A stretch of 64,000 nucleotides of DNA from Pacificimonas sp963710205 (GCA_963710205.1 CAVPZG010000004.1:1-64000); one strand, 5' to 3'; counted from the first letter of the stretch, positions 1 to 8,245 are shown. The notes: generated from the sequence alone by a model not told the origin. Numbers and translations are program-made.

Positions 1-56
1 ACCGGCGCGGCCAGCAAACTGCCTGCCAGAACGGCGGCGATGACGGATATACGCAA
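1..56 (-). CDS. N-terminus of a secreted protein (partial, runs off the window)
   Basis: On the minus strand a TTG codon at 54-56 opens a frame that reads like a signal peptide (LRISVIAAVLAGSLLAAP) and continues past the window edge. A purine-rich AAGGGAGAGA stretch lies just upstream at about 62-71, at good Shine-Dalgarno spacing. Only about 18 residues are visible, so nothing can be said about function beyond probable export. The gene would be divergent from queC, sharing the 57-103 region as a promoter space. Confidence 0.4.
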   Translation of the reverse strand, partial: MRISVIAAVLAGSLLAAP

Positions 57-103
57 AAACTCTCTCCCTTGCCCATAGGAATAGGGGTCATTATCGCGCC
101 CAT

Positions 104-796
104 ATGACAAACAGACAAGCCGTCGTGCTGCTGTCGGGCGGCCTCAATTCCACCACCTGCGCCTCCGCCGCGCGGGCGGATGGATATGATATTCTCGCGC
201 TCACCATCGACTATAACCAGCGCCACCGGGTTGAGCTGGACGCCGCAAAGCGCGCCGCCGCCGCGCACGACGCGATCCGCCATGTCATCCTCCCGCTGGA
301 TCTCTCGGCGTTTGGCGGCTCCTCGCTGACCGCCGACATCGACGTGCCGAAGGGCGACGGTGCGGTCGATGACAGCCTCATTCCCGCCACCTATGTCCCC
401 GCCCGCAACACGGTATTCCTGTCCGTCGCGCTGGCATGGGCGGAGGCGTCGGGCGCGCGCGACATCTTCATCGGCGTCAACGCGCTCGACTATTCCGGCT
501 ATCCCGACTGCCGCCCCGATTTCATCCGCGCGTTCGAGGCACTGGCCGCGCAGGCGACCAAGGCGGGTGTCGAGGGCGAGGCGTTCCGCATCCACACGCC
601 GCTCCTCGATCTCGACAAGGCGGGCATCGCGCGGTTGGCGCACGATCTCGGCGTCGATGCGGGCGAAACCTGGACGTGCTATGATCCCGTTGTCCGGGAC
701 GGCGAAGCGCTGCACTGCGGCCGCTGCGACGCCTGCCGCCTGCGTGCCAAGGGCTTTCAGGAGGCTGGCCTGCCCGACCCCACCCGCTACGCATGA
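104..796 (+). CDS. queC: 7-cyano-7-deazaguanine synthase QueC
   Basis: QueC converts 7-carboxy-7-deazaguanine to preQ0 with ATP and ammonia in queuosine biosynthesis, in the cytoplasm. The 230-residue length is normal. The N-terminal PP-loop reads SGGLNSTT (about residues 11-18), then DYNQRHRVE. The C-terminal zinc site is the cysteine cluster CYDP...CGRCDACRLR at about residues 201-218. The PP-loop is unusual because the family has Asp where this protein has Asn (SGGxDS). The last codons overlap the start of queE by ATGA, so the two are probably translationally coupled. Confidence 0.93.
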   Translation: MTNRQAVVLLSGGLNSTTCASAARADGYDILALTIDYNQRHRVELDAAKRAAAAHDAIRHVILPLDLSAFGGSSLTADIDVPKGDGAVDDSLIPATYVPARNTVFLSVALAWAEASGARDIFIGVNALDYSGYPDCRPDFIRAFEALAAQATKAGVEGEAFRIHTPLLDLDKAGIARLAHDLGVDAGETWTCYDPVVRDGEALHCGRCDACRLRAKGFQEAGLPDPTRYA

Positions 797-1425
797 CGTA
801 CGCCGTCAAGGAACTTTTCTTGACCTTGCAGGGCGAAGGCGCGCAGGCGGGCAGCCGCGCCGTGTTCCTGCGCTTTGCCGGATGCAATTTGTGGAACGGG
901 CTGGAATCGGGCCGCGCCAGCGCCGTCTGCCGGTTCTGCGATACGGATTTTGTCGGCACCGACGGCGAGGGCGGCGGTAAATTCGCGGGCGCCGAAGCGC
1001 TGGCAGACGCCGTTGCGACCTGCTGGGGGGATGATCCCGACCACCGCCTGGTCGTCTGCACCGGCGGCGAACCGCTGCTGCAAATGGATGCGCCGCTGAT
1101 CGGCGCCCTGCACGCGCGCGATTTCCGCATTGCCGTCGAAACCAATGGCACCATCGCCGCTCCCGCCGGGATCGACTGGATCTGCGTCAGTCCAAAGGCG
1201 GCGGAGCCGCTCGTCCAGACCAGCGGCAACGAACTGAAACTGGTCTATCCGCAGCCGGAAAACACGCCCGCCGACTTCGCGCATCTGGATTTCCAGCATT
1301 TCTTCCTGCAGCCGATGGACAGTCCCGCACAGGCCGAAAACATTGCCGCCGCAACGCGCTATTGCCTGGAAAACCCGAAATGGCGGCTTAGTCTGCAGAC
1401 GCACAAGCTGATCGGGATACCTTAA
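793..1425 (+). CDS. queE: 7-carboxy-7-deazaguanine synthase QueE (radical SAM)
   Basis: QueE is the radical-SAM enzyme that contracts the ring of 6-carboxytetrahydropterin to 7-carboxy-7-deazaguanine, the step before QueC. The 210-residue protein begins with FLTLQGEGAQAGSRAVFLRFAGC in outline. Its iron-sulfur motif has the spacing CX14CX2C (first Cys in FAGCNLW, last pair in CRFCDTDF), the long form found in some proteobacterial QueE instead of CX3CX2C. A CTGGEPLLQ segment is the glycine-rich SAM region. It starts inside the queC stop codon (ATGA), which indicates an operon. Confidence 0.93.
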   Translation: MTYAVKELFLTLQGEGAQAGSRAVFLRFAGCNLWNGLESGRASAVCRFCDTDFVGTDGEGGGKFAGAEALADAVATCWGDDPDHRLVVCTGGEPLLQMDAPLIGALHARDFRIAVETNGTIAAPAGIDWICVSPKAAEPLVQTSGNELKLVYPQPENTPADFAHLDFQHFFLQPMDSPAQAENIAAATRYCLENPKWRLSLQTHKLIGIP

Positions 1426-1443
1426 CCGCGCACCGTCCCCCGG

Positions 1444-1462
1444 CGATGGCCTTCGGCCGTCG
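1444..1462 (+). terminator. Short hairpin after queE
   Basis: An 8-bp stem (CGATGGCC / GGCCGTCG, one G-T pair) with a TTC loop follows queE by 18 bases. It has no clear T-tract, so termination is only a possibility. Confidence 0.25.
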
Positions 1463-1586
1463 ACCCTTATGGCGGAGCCGAGCGCCGGAATGTCGATCCC
1501 GCCGCGCGCCTAACTTGCACGGACTCGGCCACCCCGCTATCCCCCGCGGCAATTCAAATTCCCCCTGACAAAAGGACATCATCCTC

Positions 1587-2549
1587 ATGGCACGCAACAA
1601 GATCGCCCTTATCGGTTCCGGCATGATCGGCGGCACGCTCGCGCACCTCGTCGGGCTTAAGGAACTGGGCGATGCCGTGCTGTTCGACATCGCCGAGGGG
1701 ATGCCGAAGGGTAAGGCGCTCGACCTTAGCCAGGCCGGCGCGGTCGAGGGCTATGACGCCGTTCTGAAGGGCACGTCAGACTATGCCGACATCGCGGGCG
1801 CCGATGTCTGCATCGTCACTGCGGGCGTCCCGCGCAAACCGGGCATGAGCCGCGACGATCTCCTCGGTATCAACCTGAAGGTCATGAAGGCCGTCGGCGA
1901 GGGCATCAAGGCGCACGCGCCGGATGCCTTCGTCATCTGCATCACCAATCCGCTCGACGCGATGGTCTGGGCGCTGCAGAAGTTCAGCGGCCTGCCCACG
2001 AACAAGGTCGTCGGCATGGCGGGCGTTCTCGATAGCGCGCGCTTCCGCCACTTCCTCGCCGATGAATTCGACGTCAGTGTCGAGGATGTCACCGCCTTCG
2101 TCCTTGGCGGCCACGGCGACACCATGGTTCCCGTGCCCCAATATTCCACCGTCGCGGGCATCCCCATTCCCGATCTCATCAAGATGGGCTGGTCCACGCA
2201 GGAAAAGATCGACGCCATCGTCGACCGCACCCGCAAGGGCGGCGGCGAGATCGTCGGCCTGCTCGGCAACGGCTCGGCCTATTACGCGCCCGCCTCCAGC
2301 GCCATCGCCATGGCGGACTCCTACCTGAAGGACAAACGCCGCCTTCTCCCCTGCGCCGCCTGGCTGACGGGTGAATATGGCTGTGACGGCATGTATGTCG
2401 GCGTCCCCGTCATCATCGGCGAAGAGGGCGTGGAGAAGGTCGTCGAGATCGAACTCGGCGACGAAGCGAAGAAGGGGTTTCAGGTCAGCGTCGACGCCGT
2501 GAAGGAACTGATGACGGCGTGCAAGGAACTGGATGGCTCGTTGGGCTAA
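1587..2549 (+). CDS. mdh: Malate dehydrogenase (NAD-dependent, LDH-like type)
   Basis: This TCA-cycle enzyme oxidises malate to oxaloacetate with NAD+. The 320-residue protein has the Rossmann motif GSGMIGG at residues 10-16, ITNPLDAMVW for substrate and cofactor contacts, and the catalytic histidine in GGHGDTMVP at residue 176. Length and motifs fit the alphaproteobacterial LDH-like MDH. An AAAAGGA ribosome binding site precedes the ATG. sucC and sucD follow on the same strand, a common alphaproteobacterial order, although here a membrane ORF, repeats and a broken GIY-YIG gene intervene. Confidence 0.96.
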   Translation: MARNKIALIGSGMIGGTLAHLVGLKELGDAVLFDIAEGMPKGKALDLSQAGAVEGYDAVLKGTSDYADIAGADVCIVTAGVPRKPGMSRDDLLGINLKVMKAVGEGIKAHAPDAFVICITNPLDAMVWALQKFSGLPTNKVVGMAGVLDSARFRHFLADEFDVSVEDVTAFVLGGHGDTMVPVPQYSTVAGIPIPDLIKMGWSTQEKIDAIVDRTRKGGGEIVGLLGNGSAYYAPASSAIAMADSYLKDKRRLLPCAAWLTGEYGCDGMYVGVPVIIGEEGVEKVVEIELGDEAKKGFQVSVDAVKELMTACKELDGSLG

Positions 2550-2552
2550 GCG

Positions 2553-2873
2553 TTGGACATCGTCCTTGTCACGCTGATCATATTCCTGTGGGTTTACGCA
2601 GTCCGCGGCTGGGTAGACCGCTGGCTGCTAATCATATGTTTGTTATTCCTATGGTTTCTCGCGCTCAGATTCCTGTTCTGGATTAATGTGAGCGAGGACT
2701 GGATATTCGTGCTTCCGGCTTCATCTCCTGCGATATCCATCGTCGTGATCATTTTTGGATCGATAGCGATTGCTCTCGCGACTATTCCTGTTGTTCTCTT
2801 TCGGGCTTCGCGCAGGCCCGCGGATAGTCACTACGAGATACCGAAACGGTTTCGTGACGAGATTGACGAATAG
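2553..2873 (+). CDS. Small hypothetical membrane protein
   Basis: A 106-residue frame opens with TTG three bases after the mdh stop. It is strongly hydrophobic, with apparent membrane segments at about residues 2-14, 24-43 and 59-85, then a charged tail (RRPADSHYEIPKRFRDEIDE). I do not recognise a family. Its local base composition is AT-richer than mdh or sucC, so it may be of different origin. No strong ribosome binding site is visible, and translation would probably depend on coupling to mdh. The membrane profile argues for a real gene, but this is not certain. Confidence 0.5.
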   Translation: MDIVLVTLIIFLWVYAVRGWVDRWLLIICLLFLWFLALRFLFWINVSEDWIFVLPASSPAISIVVIIFGSIAIALATIPVVLFRASRRPADSHYEIPKRFRDEIDE

Positions 2874-2897
2874 GTGTGGTCACGCCCCTCCCTCAAC

Positions 2898-3023
2898 CGT
2901 CACCCCGGCGAAGGCCGGGGTCCAGTCCCGCGCTGACCGCCTGCTTCATTTTGGGCCATCATTCACCGCAACCGCACGTTTCCGAGACGGCGACTGGATA
3001 CCGGCCTTCGCCGGGGTGACGAG
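2898..3023. repeat. 125-bp palindromic interspersed element, copy 1
   Basis: The element has ends that are inverted repeats of about 30 bp with only two mismatches. It begins CGTCACCCCGGCGAAGGCCG and ends with the complement (CCGGCCTTCGCCGGGGTGAC). Each end is itself a hairpin centred on CCCCGGCGAAGGCCGGGG. This is the REP/BIME-like palindrome class common in alphaproteobacterial intergenic regions. Copy 2 lies at 3357-3483, with the broken GIY-YIG gene between them. Confidence 0.8.
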
Positions 3024-3045
3024 GGAGTAAGAGGAAGGTTCGCAC

Positions 3046-3337
3046 ATGCCCAAAGGCGGCTGGGTCTATATCGTTACGAACATGCAGAATGGCACTCTCT
3101 ACATCGGCGTTACCAGCAACCTTGCCCGCCGGGCCTACGAACATCGTGAAAAGTTGATCGACGGATTTTCAAAACGCCACAATTGCACCCGGCTTGTCTG
3201 GTACGAGGACTATCCCACCATTGAAGAGGCCATCGCCGCCGAACACCGCATGCAAACAGTGGAACCGCAAATGGAAATTGCGCGCCATTGAGGACATGAA
3301 CCCGAACTGGGACGATCTGTACGAACTGGGGCTTTAG
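3046..3337 (+). pseudogene. GIY-YIG nuclease-family protein, frameshifted
   Basis: The N-terminus is typical of the short GIY-YIG proteins: WVYIVTN, LYIGVTSNLARRAYEHR, then FSKRHNCTRLVWYE. The first frame ends after 81 residues with an atypical tail (MQTVEPQMEIARH). Shifting frame at the extra C at 3253 restores the expected ending: WNRKWKLRAIEDMNPNWDDLYELGL, stop at 3335-3337 (shown here only to identify the family tail). The intact product would be about 96 residues. A one-base insertion therefore breaks the gene, or the base is a sequencing error. The gene lies 23 bases after repeat copy 1 and 20 bases before copy 2. Confidence 0.85.
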
Positions 3338-3356
3338 GTTCCGCCCTATCCATCCC

Positions 3357-3483
3357 CGTCACCCCGGCGAAGGCCGGGGTCCAGTCCCGCGCTGTCCGCC
3401 TGCATGGTTTCAAGCCATGAAATGCAGTGGTGACGCGCGGGGTCAGATGGGGACTGGATACCGCTCTGCGGCCGTGTGACGGC
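3357..3483. repeat. 125-bp palindromic interspersed element, copy 2
   Basis: The first 46 bases match copy 1 almost exactly (one difference, GCTGTCCGCCTG against GCTGACCGCCTG). The middle has diverged. The end keeps GGACTGGATACCG but the terminal palindrome has degenerated to CTCTGCGGCCGTGTGACG. The total length equals that of copy 1, and the orientation is direct. Confidence 0.75.
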
Positions 3484-3663
3484 GTTGGTTGAGGCACGTG
3501 TAACTTCCAAATCCCCGCTGTCCTACAGCAGGGCAATCCGTCATAATCGGGGACCGCACTCAAAGCTCGAAAAACAGGTCCCATGATACAAGCCTCAATC
3601 GTAAAGTCCCGTCCGGTCAAACCCCACAACAACCACGTGACTCCCGCACACAGTTTCCAAAAC

Positions 3664-3718
3664 GCGTGTGACCTGTGTGACCCATCTTCGCGAAATTGCG
3701 TGTGACCCCTGTGACCCA
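3664..3718. repeat. Direct repeat pair upstream of sucC
   Basis: Two near-identical 21-mers (core GTGTGACC-x-TGTGACCCA) start at 3664 and 3698, 34 bases apart. They lie 120-170 bases upstream of sucC. They could be regulator binding sites or a small interspersed repeat. The rest of the 3484-3836 gap shows nothing recognisable apart from the sucC promoter region it must contain. Confidence 0.5.
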
Positions 3719-3836
3719 CATTCCCGTCCGGGCAACTTCCGCCCACGCGAATTTCTCCCACAATGGGGGGTGTCCTTCGCCCGCTCTTTCTGTATCGCCG
3801 TCCGCAGAACCTTCATCCGCCAGGGAATCGTAATCC

Positions 3837-5036
3837 ATGAACATCCACGAATATCAGGCCAAACAGTTGCTCGCCAAGCATGGCGCGCCCATTTCGAAAG
3901 GCTTTCCCGCCTTTACCGCCGACGAAGCCGTCGAGGCGGCAAAGAAGCTGCCCGGCCCCGTTTATGTCGTGAAATCGCAGATCCATGCGGGCGGACGCGG
4001 CAAGGGCAGGTTCGAGGGTCTGGGCGCTGACGCGGCGGGCGGCGTGCGCGTCGTGAAATCGGTCGAGGATGTCCAGAAGAATGCCGAGGAAATGCTGGGC
4101 CGCGTGCTCGTCACGCATCAGACTGGTCCCGCCGGAAAGCAGGTCAACCGCCTCTACATCGAGGACGGCGCGGACATCCGGCACGAATATTATCTCTCCG
4201 TCCTCGTCGACCGCGCCTCAGGCATGCCCGCCTTTGTCGTCTCGACGGAAGGCGGCATGGATATCGAGCAGGTCGCCGAGGACACGCCCGAAAAGATCCT
4301 GACCATCACCGTCGATCCCGCCACCGGCTATCAGCCGCATCATGGCCGCAGCATCGCTGCCGCGCTGAAGCTGAAGGGCGAAACGGCAAAGAGCGCTGCG
4401 AAGCTGGGCAGGATCCTTTACGACGCCTTCCTCGCCACCGACGCCGCCATGCTGGAAATCAATCCGCTCGTCGAAACCGGATCGGGCGAGCTTCTGGTCC
4501 TCGATGCCAAGATGGGCTTCGACGGCAATTCGCTCTACCGGCATCCCGACATTCAGGAATTGCAGGACGAAACCGAAGAGGATGCCGCCGAGCTGGAGGC
4601 CGGCAAATACGACCTCGCCTATGTGAAGCTGGACGGCAATATCGGCTGCATGGTGAACGGCGCTGGCCTTGCCATGGCGACGATGGACATCATCAAGCTG
4701 AACGGCGCGGAACCTGCCAACTTCCTCGATGTCGGCGGCGGCGCGACGACGGAAAAGGTCACCGCGGCGTTCAAGATCATTCTCAGCGATCCCGCCGTAG
4801 AAGGCATTCTCGTCAACATCTTCGGCGGCATCATGCGCTGCGACATCATCGCGGAGGGCATTGTCGCCGCGGCAAAGGAAGTGAACCTGTCGGTCCCTCT
4901 GGTCGTACGTCTCGAAGGTACCAATGTCGACAAGGGCAAGAAGATCCTCGCCGACAGCGGCCTCCCCATCGTGAGCGCCGACAATCTCGGTGACGCGGCC
5001 AAGAAAATTGTAGCTGAAGTCAAGAAGGCAGCCTGA
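3837..5036 (+). CDS. sucC: Succinyl-CoA synthetase beta subunit (ADP/GDP-forming)
   Basis: The ATP-grasp subunit of succinate-CoA ligase interconverts succinyl-CoA and succinate in the TCA cycle. The 399-residue protein starts MNIHEYQAKQLLAKHG, contains VKSQIHAGGRGKG (nucleotide-binding region, about residues 45-57), EINPL, and near the C-terminus the CoA-ligase portion with FLDVGGGAT and NIFGGIMRCD. Length is standard. sucD starts four bases after the stop, so the pair is co-translated as usual. Confidence 0.97.
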   Translation: MNIHEYQAKQLLAKHGAPISKGFPAFTADEAVEAAKKLPGPVYVVKSQIHAGGRGKGRFEGLGADAAGGVRVVKSVEDVQKNAEEMLGRVLVTHQTGPAGKQVNRLYIEDGADIRHEYYLSVLVDRASGMPAFVVSTEGGMDIEQVAEDTPEKILTITVDPATGYQPHHGRSIAAALKLKGETAKSAAKLGRILYDAFLATDAAMLEINPLVETGSGELLVLDAKMGFDGNSLYRHPDIQELQDETEEDAAELEAGKYDLAYVKLDGNIGCMVNGAGLAMATMDIIKLNGAEPANFLDVGGGATTEKVTAAFKIILSDPAVEGILVNIFGGIMRCDIIAEGIVAAAKEVNLSVPLVVRLEGTNVDKGKKILADSGLPIVSADNLGDAAKKIVAEVKKAA

Positions 5037-5040
5037 ACCC

Positions 5041-5913
5041 ATGTCCATTCTCATCAACAAGAACACCAAGGTTCTCTGCCAGGGCCTGACGGGCAACACC
5101 GCGACGTTCCATACGGAAGCCGCCATCGAATATGGCACGAAAATGGTCGGCGGCGTCGTGCCGGGCAAGGGCGGGCAGGAGCATCTCGGCCTGCCGGTCT
5201 TTTCCACCATGCGCGAGGCGATGGACGAGACAAAGGCCGATGCGTCCGTCGTCTACGTCCCGCCGCCCTTCGCCGCCGACAGCATCATGGAGGCCATCGA
5301 GGCGGAAGTGCCGCTCATCATCGCCATTACCGAGGGCATCCCGGTGCTCGACATGGTGAAGGTGAAGCGCGCGCTTTGCGGTTCGAAATCGCGCCTGATC
5401 GGCCCCAACTGCCCCGGCGTGCTGACGCCCGGCGAGTGCAAGATCGGCATTATGCCGGGCAACATCTTCCTCGATGGTTCGGTCGGCGTCCTGTCGCGTT
5501 CGGGTACGCTGACCTACGAAGCCGTGAAACAGACAACGGATGTCGGCCTCGGCCAGACCACGGCGGTTGGTATTGGCGGCGACCCCGTCAATGGCACCAA
5601 TTTCATCGACGTGCTGGACCTGTTCCTGAACGACGAGGAAACCAAGTCCATCATCATGATCGGCGAAATCGGTGGCAGCGCCGAGGAAGAGGCTGCGGAA
5701 TTCCTGAAATCACATCCGATCAAGAAGCCCATGGTGGGCTTCATCGCCGGACGTACCGCGCCCAAGGGTCGTACCATGGGCCATGCCGGTGCCATTGTTT
5801 CCGGCGGTAAAGGCGGGGCGGAATCAAAGATAAAGGCCATGCAGAGCGCCGGCATCACGGTCGTCGACAGCCCGTCGGAACTCGGCACGACGTTGAAGAC
5901 GGTGCTTGGTTGA
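5041..5913 (+). CDS. sucD: Succinyl-CoA synthetase alpha subunit
   Basis: This subunit binds CoA and carries the phosphohistidine intermediate. The 290-residue protein has the CoA-binding start MSILINKNTKVLCQGLTG, the GPNCPG motif, and the active-site histidine at residue 248 within GHAGAIVSGGKGGAESK. sucA does not follow, unlike in many relatives: a terminator 45 bases later closes the unit. Confidence 0.97.
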   Translation: MSILINKNTKVLCQGLTGNTATFHTEAAIEYGTKMVGGVVPGKGGQEHLGLPVFSTMREAMDETKADASVVYVPPPFAADSIMEAIEAEVPLIIAITEGIPVLDMVKVKRALCGSKSRLIGPNCPGVLTPGECKIGIMPGNIFLDGSVGVLSRSGTLTYEAVKQTTDVGLGQTTAVGIGGDPVNGTNFIDVLDLFLNDEETKSIIMIGEIGGSAEEEAAEFLKSHPIKKPMVGFIAGRTAPKGRTMGHAGAIVSGGKGGAESKIKAMQSAGITVVDSPSELGTTLKTVLG

Positions 5914-5958
5914 GGATCAGGAATCGCGCCAGCTAGGCGCGGCGTTAACCATATGACA

Positions 5959-6000
5959 TAAGGCCGCTCTTCGCCAGGGGAGGGGCGGCCTTATTCTTCT
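5959..6000 (+). terminator. Rho-independent terminator after sucD
   Basis: A perfect 9-bp stem (TAAGGCCGC at 5959-5967 with GCGGCCTTA at 5985-5993) is followed by TTCTTCT. It closes the sucCD transcript. The hairpin overlaps the possible upstream start of the next gene. Confidence 0.8.
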
Positions 6001-6040
6001 GTCCCGCAACTATCCGCCATCAGCGGCGCTGGAACCCATC

Positions 6041-6847
6041 GTGGCGCGGCATTATGTATTCTCCGCGGCGCTTCCCGATGACTTCGAGATGATCGACAGG
6101 CTGTTGTCGGAAACGCCCTTCATCCGTATCCTCGTGCGCGGCGACTGGGGTATTGAGACCAGTCCCGGTGAATGGACACGCCCTGGCGATGTGCTGTTTT
6201 TCGGCGCGAACAGCCGCCCGATGGAAGTCCGCGTGCGCGGCCCCTTCCATGTCATCGGCATTGCCATTCGTCCCTGCGGCTGGCACTGCCTCTTCGCTGA
6301 GGGCGCGGACCTTTATGCCGACAGATTGCTGCGACTGGACGAAATCTGGCCTGCTGAAATTGGCGAGGCCCTGAAGGCTGCCTGCACGGAGGATGTCGGC
6401 GACGAGGCCGTCATCGCCGCCTGCGAGGCTGCCATCGAACGCCGCCGCGCCGACCTTGCCTCCGCCGCCGCACCCAGCGCCCCCATGCGGATTTTCGAGC
6501 GTATCGCCCGCAATGACAGCGTCATGCCCATTCGCGAAGTCGCGCAGCATTGCGGCGTCGGGGAGCGGCAGCTGGAGCGGCTCACCAAGACGCATTTCGG
6601 CCAGACACCAAAGGCCATCATGCGCCGCAGCCGCTTTCTGGACATGGCTGCCGCGATGCGCGGGCTTGGTAAACCGACCGACGCCGACCTTGCCGAGCTG
6701 CGCTATTTCGACCAGTCGCACCTGACCCGGGAATTCAAGCGCTTCATCGGCATGACTCCGGCGCAGTTCGAGGCCAGTCCCACGCCGCTGCTGACGGCTG
6801 GGCTGGAGCTTCGCCAGGAACGCAAGGATGAAGCCCGGAGCGGCTGA
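6041..6847 (+). CDS. AraC-family transcriptional regulator with DUF6597-like N-terminal domain
   Basis: The first half (about residues 1-130) resembles the DUF6597 sensor domain often fused to AraC regulators. The C-terminal third contains two helix-turn-helix motifs (MPIREVAQHCGVGERQLERL and LAELRYFDQSHLTREFKRFIG), ending in the AraC hallmark GMTPAQF. Length from the GTG at 6041 is 268 residues. The frame stays open upstream and reads RNYPPSAALEPIV before that GTG, which looks like the usual start of this domain, but it offers no ATG, GTG or TTG. Only a CTG at 5999 is available. Target genes are unknown. Confidence 0.85.
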   Translation: MARHYVFSAALPDDFEMIDRLLSETPFIRILVRGDWGIETSPGEWTRPGDVLFFGANSRPMEVRVRGPFHVIGIAIRPCGWHCLFAEGADLYADRLLRLDEIWPAEIGEALKAACTEDVGDEAVIAACEAAIERRRADLASAAAPSAPMRIFERIARNDSVMPIREVAQHCGVGERQLERLTKTHFGQTPKAIMRRSRFLDMAAAMRGLGKPTDADLAELRYFDQSHLTREFKRFIGMTPAQFEASPTPLLTAGLELRQERKDEARSG

Positions 6848-6905
6848 TCACGGCCTGTGCTTTCATGCATTGCGGGGCCGGACGGGGCGGTTATAGCTGC
6901 TCGGC

Positions 6906-7571
6906 ATGGAGACAGCTGCAGAACGACTGAATGAAGTGCATGACCGCATCGCGAAAGCCGCGAAGGTGGCGGGGCGGAAGGCAGAGGACGTGACGCTGAT
7001 CGCCGTGTCAAAGGTGCATGTGGCAAAGACGATCCGGCCGGTGCTTGAGGCGGGACAGGTGGATTTCGGCGAAAACCGTGTGCAGGAGGCGGCGGGGAAA
7101 TGGCCGGACTTGCGCGCGGATTTTTCGGACGTGCGGCTCCACATGATCGGACAGTTGCAGTCGAACAAGGCGGAGGATGCAGCGGCGCTGTTCGATGCGA
7201 TCCACTCGATCGACCGGCCCAGCCTGGTGAAGGCGCTGGGCAAGGCCTATGAGAAGACCGGTCGCACCGCCCAGGGATTTGTGCAGGTGGACATTGGCGA
7301 TGAGCCGCAGAAGGGCGGCTGCCCGATTGCGAAGCTGCCGGACCTTCTGGCGATGTGCGCGGATCATGGTGTACCGGTTTCGGGCCTGATGTGCATTCCG
7401 CCCGGCGGCATCGAGGCTGCGCCCTATTTCGCTCTCTTGAGAAAATTCGCGGACCGGCATGGACTGGCGGGGCTGTCCATGGGCATGTCGGGCGATTTCG
7501 AAACGGCGGTTATGCTGGGCGCGACGCACGTGCGTGTGGGAACTTCTGTATTCGGAGAGCGGCCGGAATGA
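6906..7571 (+). CDS. YggS-family pyridoxal phosphate homeostasis protein
   Basis: Members of this family (YggS/PLPBP) bind PLP and buffer it in the cytoplasm, with no known catalytic reaction. The PLP lysine is K36 in AVSKVH; the family consensus is SKxxP, so the Pro-side residues differ. Other signatures are FGENRVQE (residues 54-61), HMIGQLQSNK, SIDR, LSMGMSGDFETAV and VRVGTSVFG near the end. The 221-residue length is standard. The stop overlaps the next start (ATGA), beginning a run of five overlapping or closely spaced genes. Confidence 0.93.
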   Translation: METAAERLNEVHDRIAKAAKVAGRKAEDVTLIAVSKVHVAKTIRPVLEAGQVDFGENRVQEAAGKWPDLRADFSDVRLHMIGQLQSNKAEDAAALFDAIHSIDRPSLVKALGKAYEKTGRTAQGFVQVDIGDEPQKGGCPIAKLPDLLAMCADHGVPVSGLMCIPPGGIEAAPYFALLRKFADRHGLAGLSMGMSGDFETAVMLGATHVRVGTSVFGERPE

Positions 7572-8245
7572 CGCCCATCATTTTCGACTTCGATGGCGTG
7601 CTGATCGAAAGTGAACTGGCAGGCAACCGGCAGCTGGCCGCGGCGCTGACCGAACTCGGACATCCCACAACGACCGAAGACGCCATCCGTGAATTTACCG
7701 GGCTGTCCGGGCCAAATTTTCAGGCGGCGGTCGAGGGCTGGCTGGGTGGACCGATCCCGGAACGGTTTCACGAATTGCGGCGTATCGAGGACGAGCGGGT
7801 GCTGCGCGACGGGATCGACCCGGTGCCGGGAGCGCTGGCCTTTCTGGACGGACTGGAACGGGCGCGGGCGCGCGCCATCGCCTCGTCAAGCTCGACCGAC
7901 TGGATCTTGACACATTTGGGACATCTGGACCGGCGCGCAATGTTTCCGCTGATCTTTAGCGGCAAGGAGCATGTGGCGAACGGGAAGCCCGCGCCCGACC
8001 TTTACCTGCACGCGGCATCCGCGCTGCGGTCCGAACCCTCGCGCTGTTTTGTGATCGAGGATTCGCCCGTTGGCGTGACGGCGGCGCGGGCGGCGGGGAC
8101 GTATGTTTGTGGGCTGCTTGCGGGCGGTCATGTTGGCGACGGTCATGCGGACGCTCTGCTGGCGGCGGGCGCGGACGTGCTGGCGGATGACTTTGACGAG
8201 GTTTCGTCACATCTGGCCGCCTTTGATGAAAGGATGCGTGCGTGA
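7568..8245 (+). CDS. HAD-superfamily hydrolase (beta-phosphoglucomutase / sugar phosphatase type)
   Basis: The 225-residue protein starts at the ATG overlapping the yggS stop. Motif I is FDFDGV (nucleophile D7, acid/base D9), with a helical cap after it. Motif II lies in ASSSST, motif III in GKPAPDLY and motif IV in VIEDSPVG. This order is that of the subfamily IA phosphatases and beta-phosphoglucomutases. Substrate cannot be told from sequence. A phosphosugar or PLP-related phosphate is possible given the neighbours, but that is inference. Confidence 0.88.
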   Translation: MTPIIFDFDGVLIESELAGNRQLAAALTELGHPTTTEDAIREFTGLSGPNFQAAVEGWLGGPIPERFHELRRIEDERVLRDGIDPVPGALAFLDGLERARARAIASSSSTDWILTHLGHLDRRAMFPLIFSGKEHVANGKPAPDLYLHAASALRSEPSRCFVIEDSPVGVTAARAAGTYVCGLLAGGHVGDGHADALLAAGADVLADDFDEVSSHLAAFDERMRA

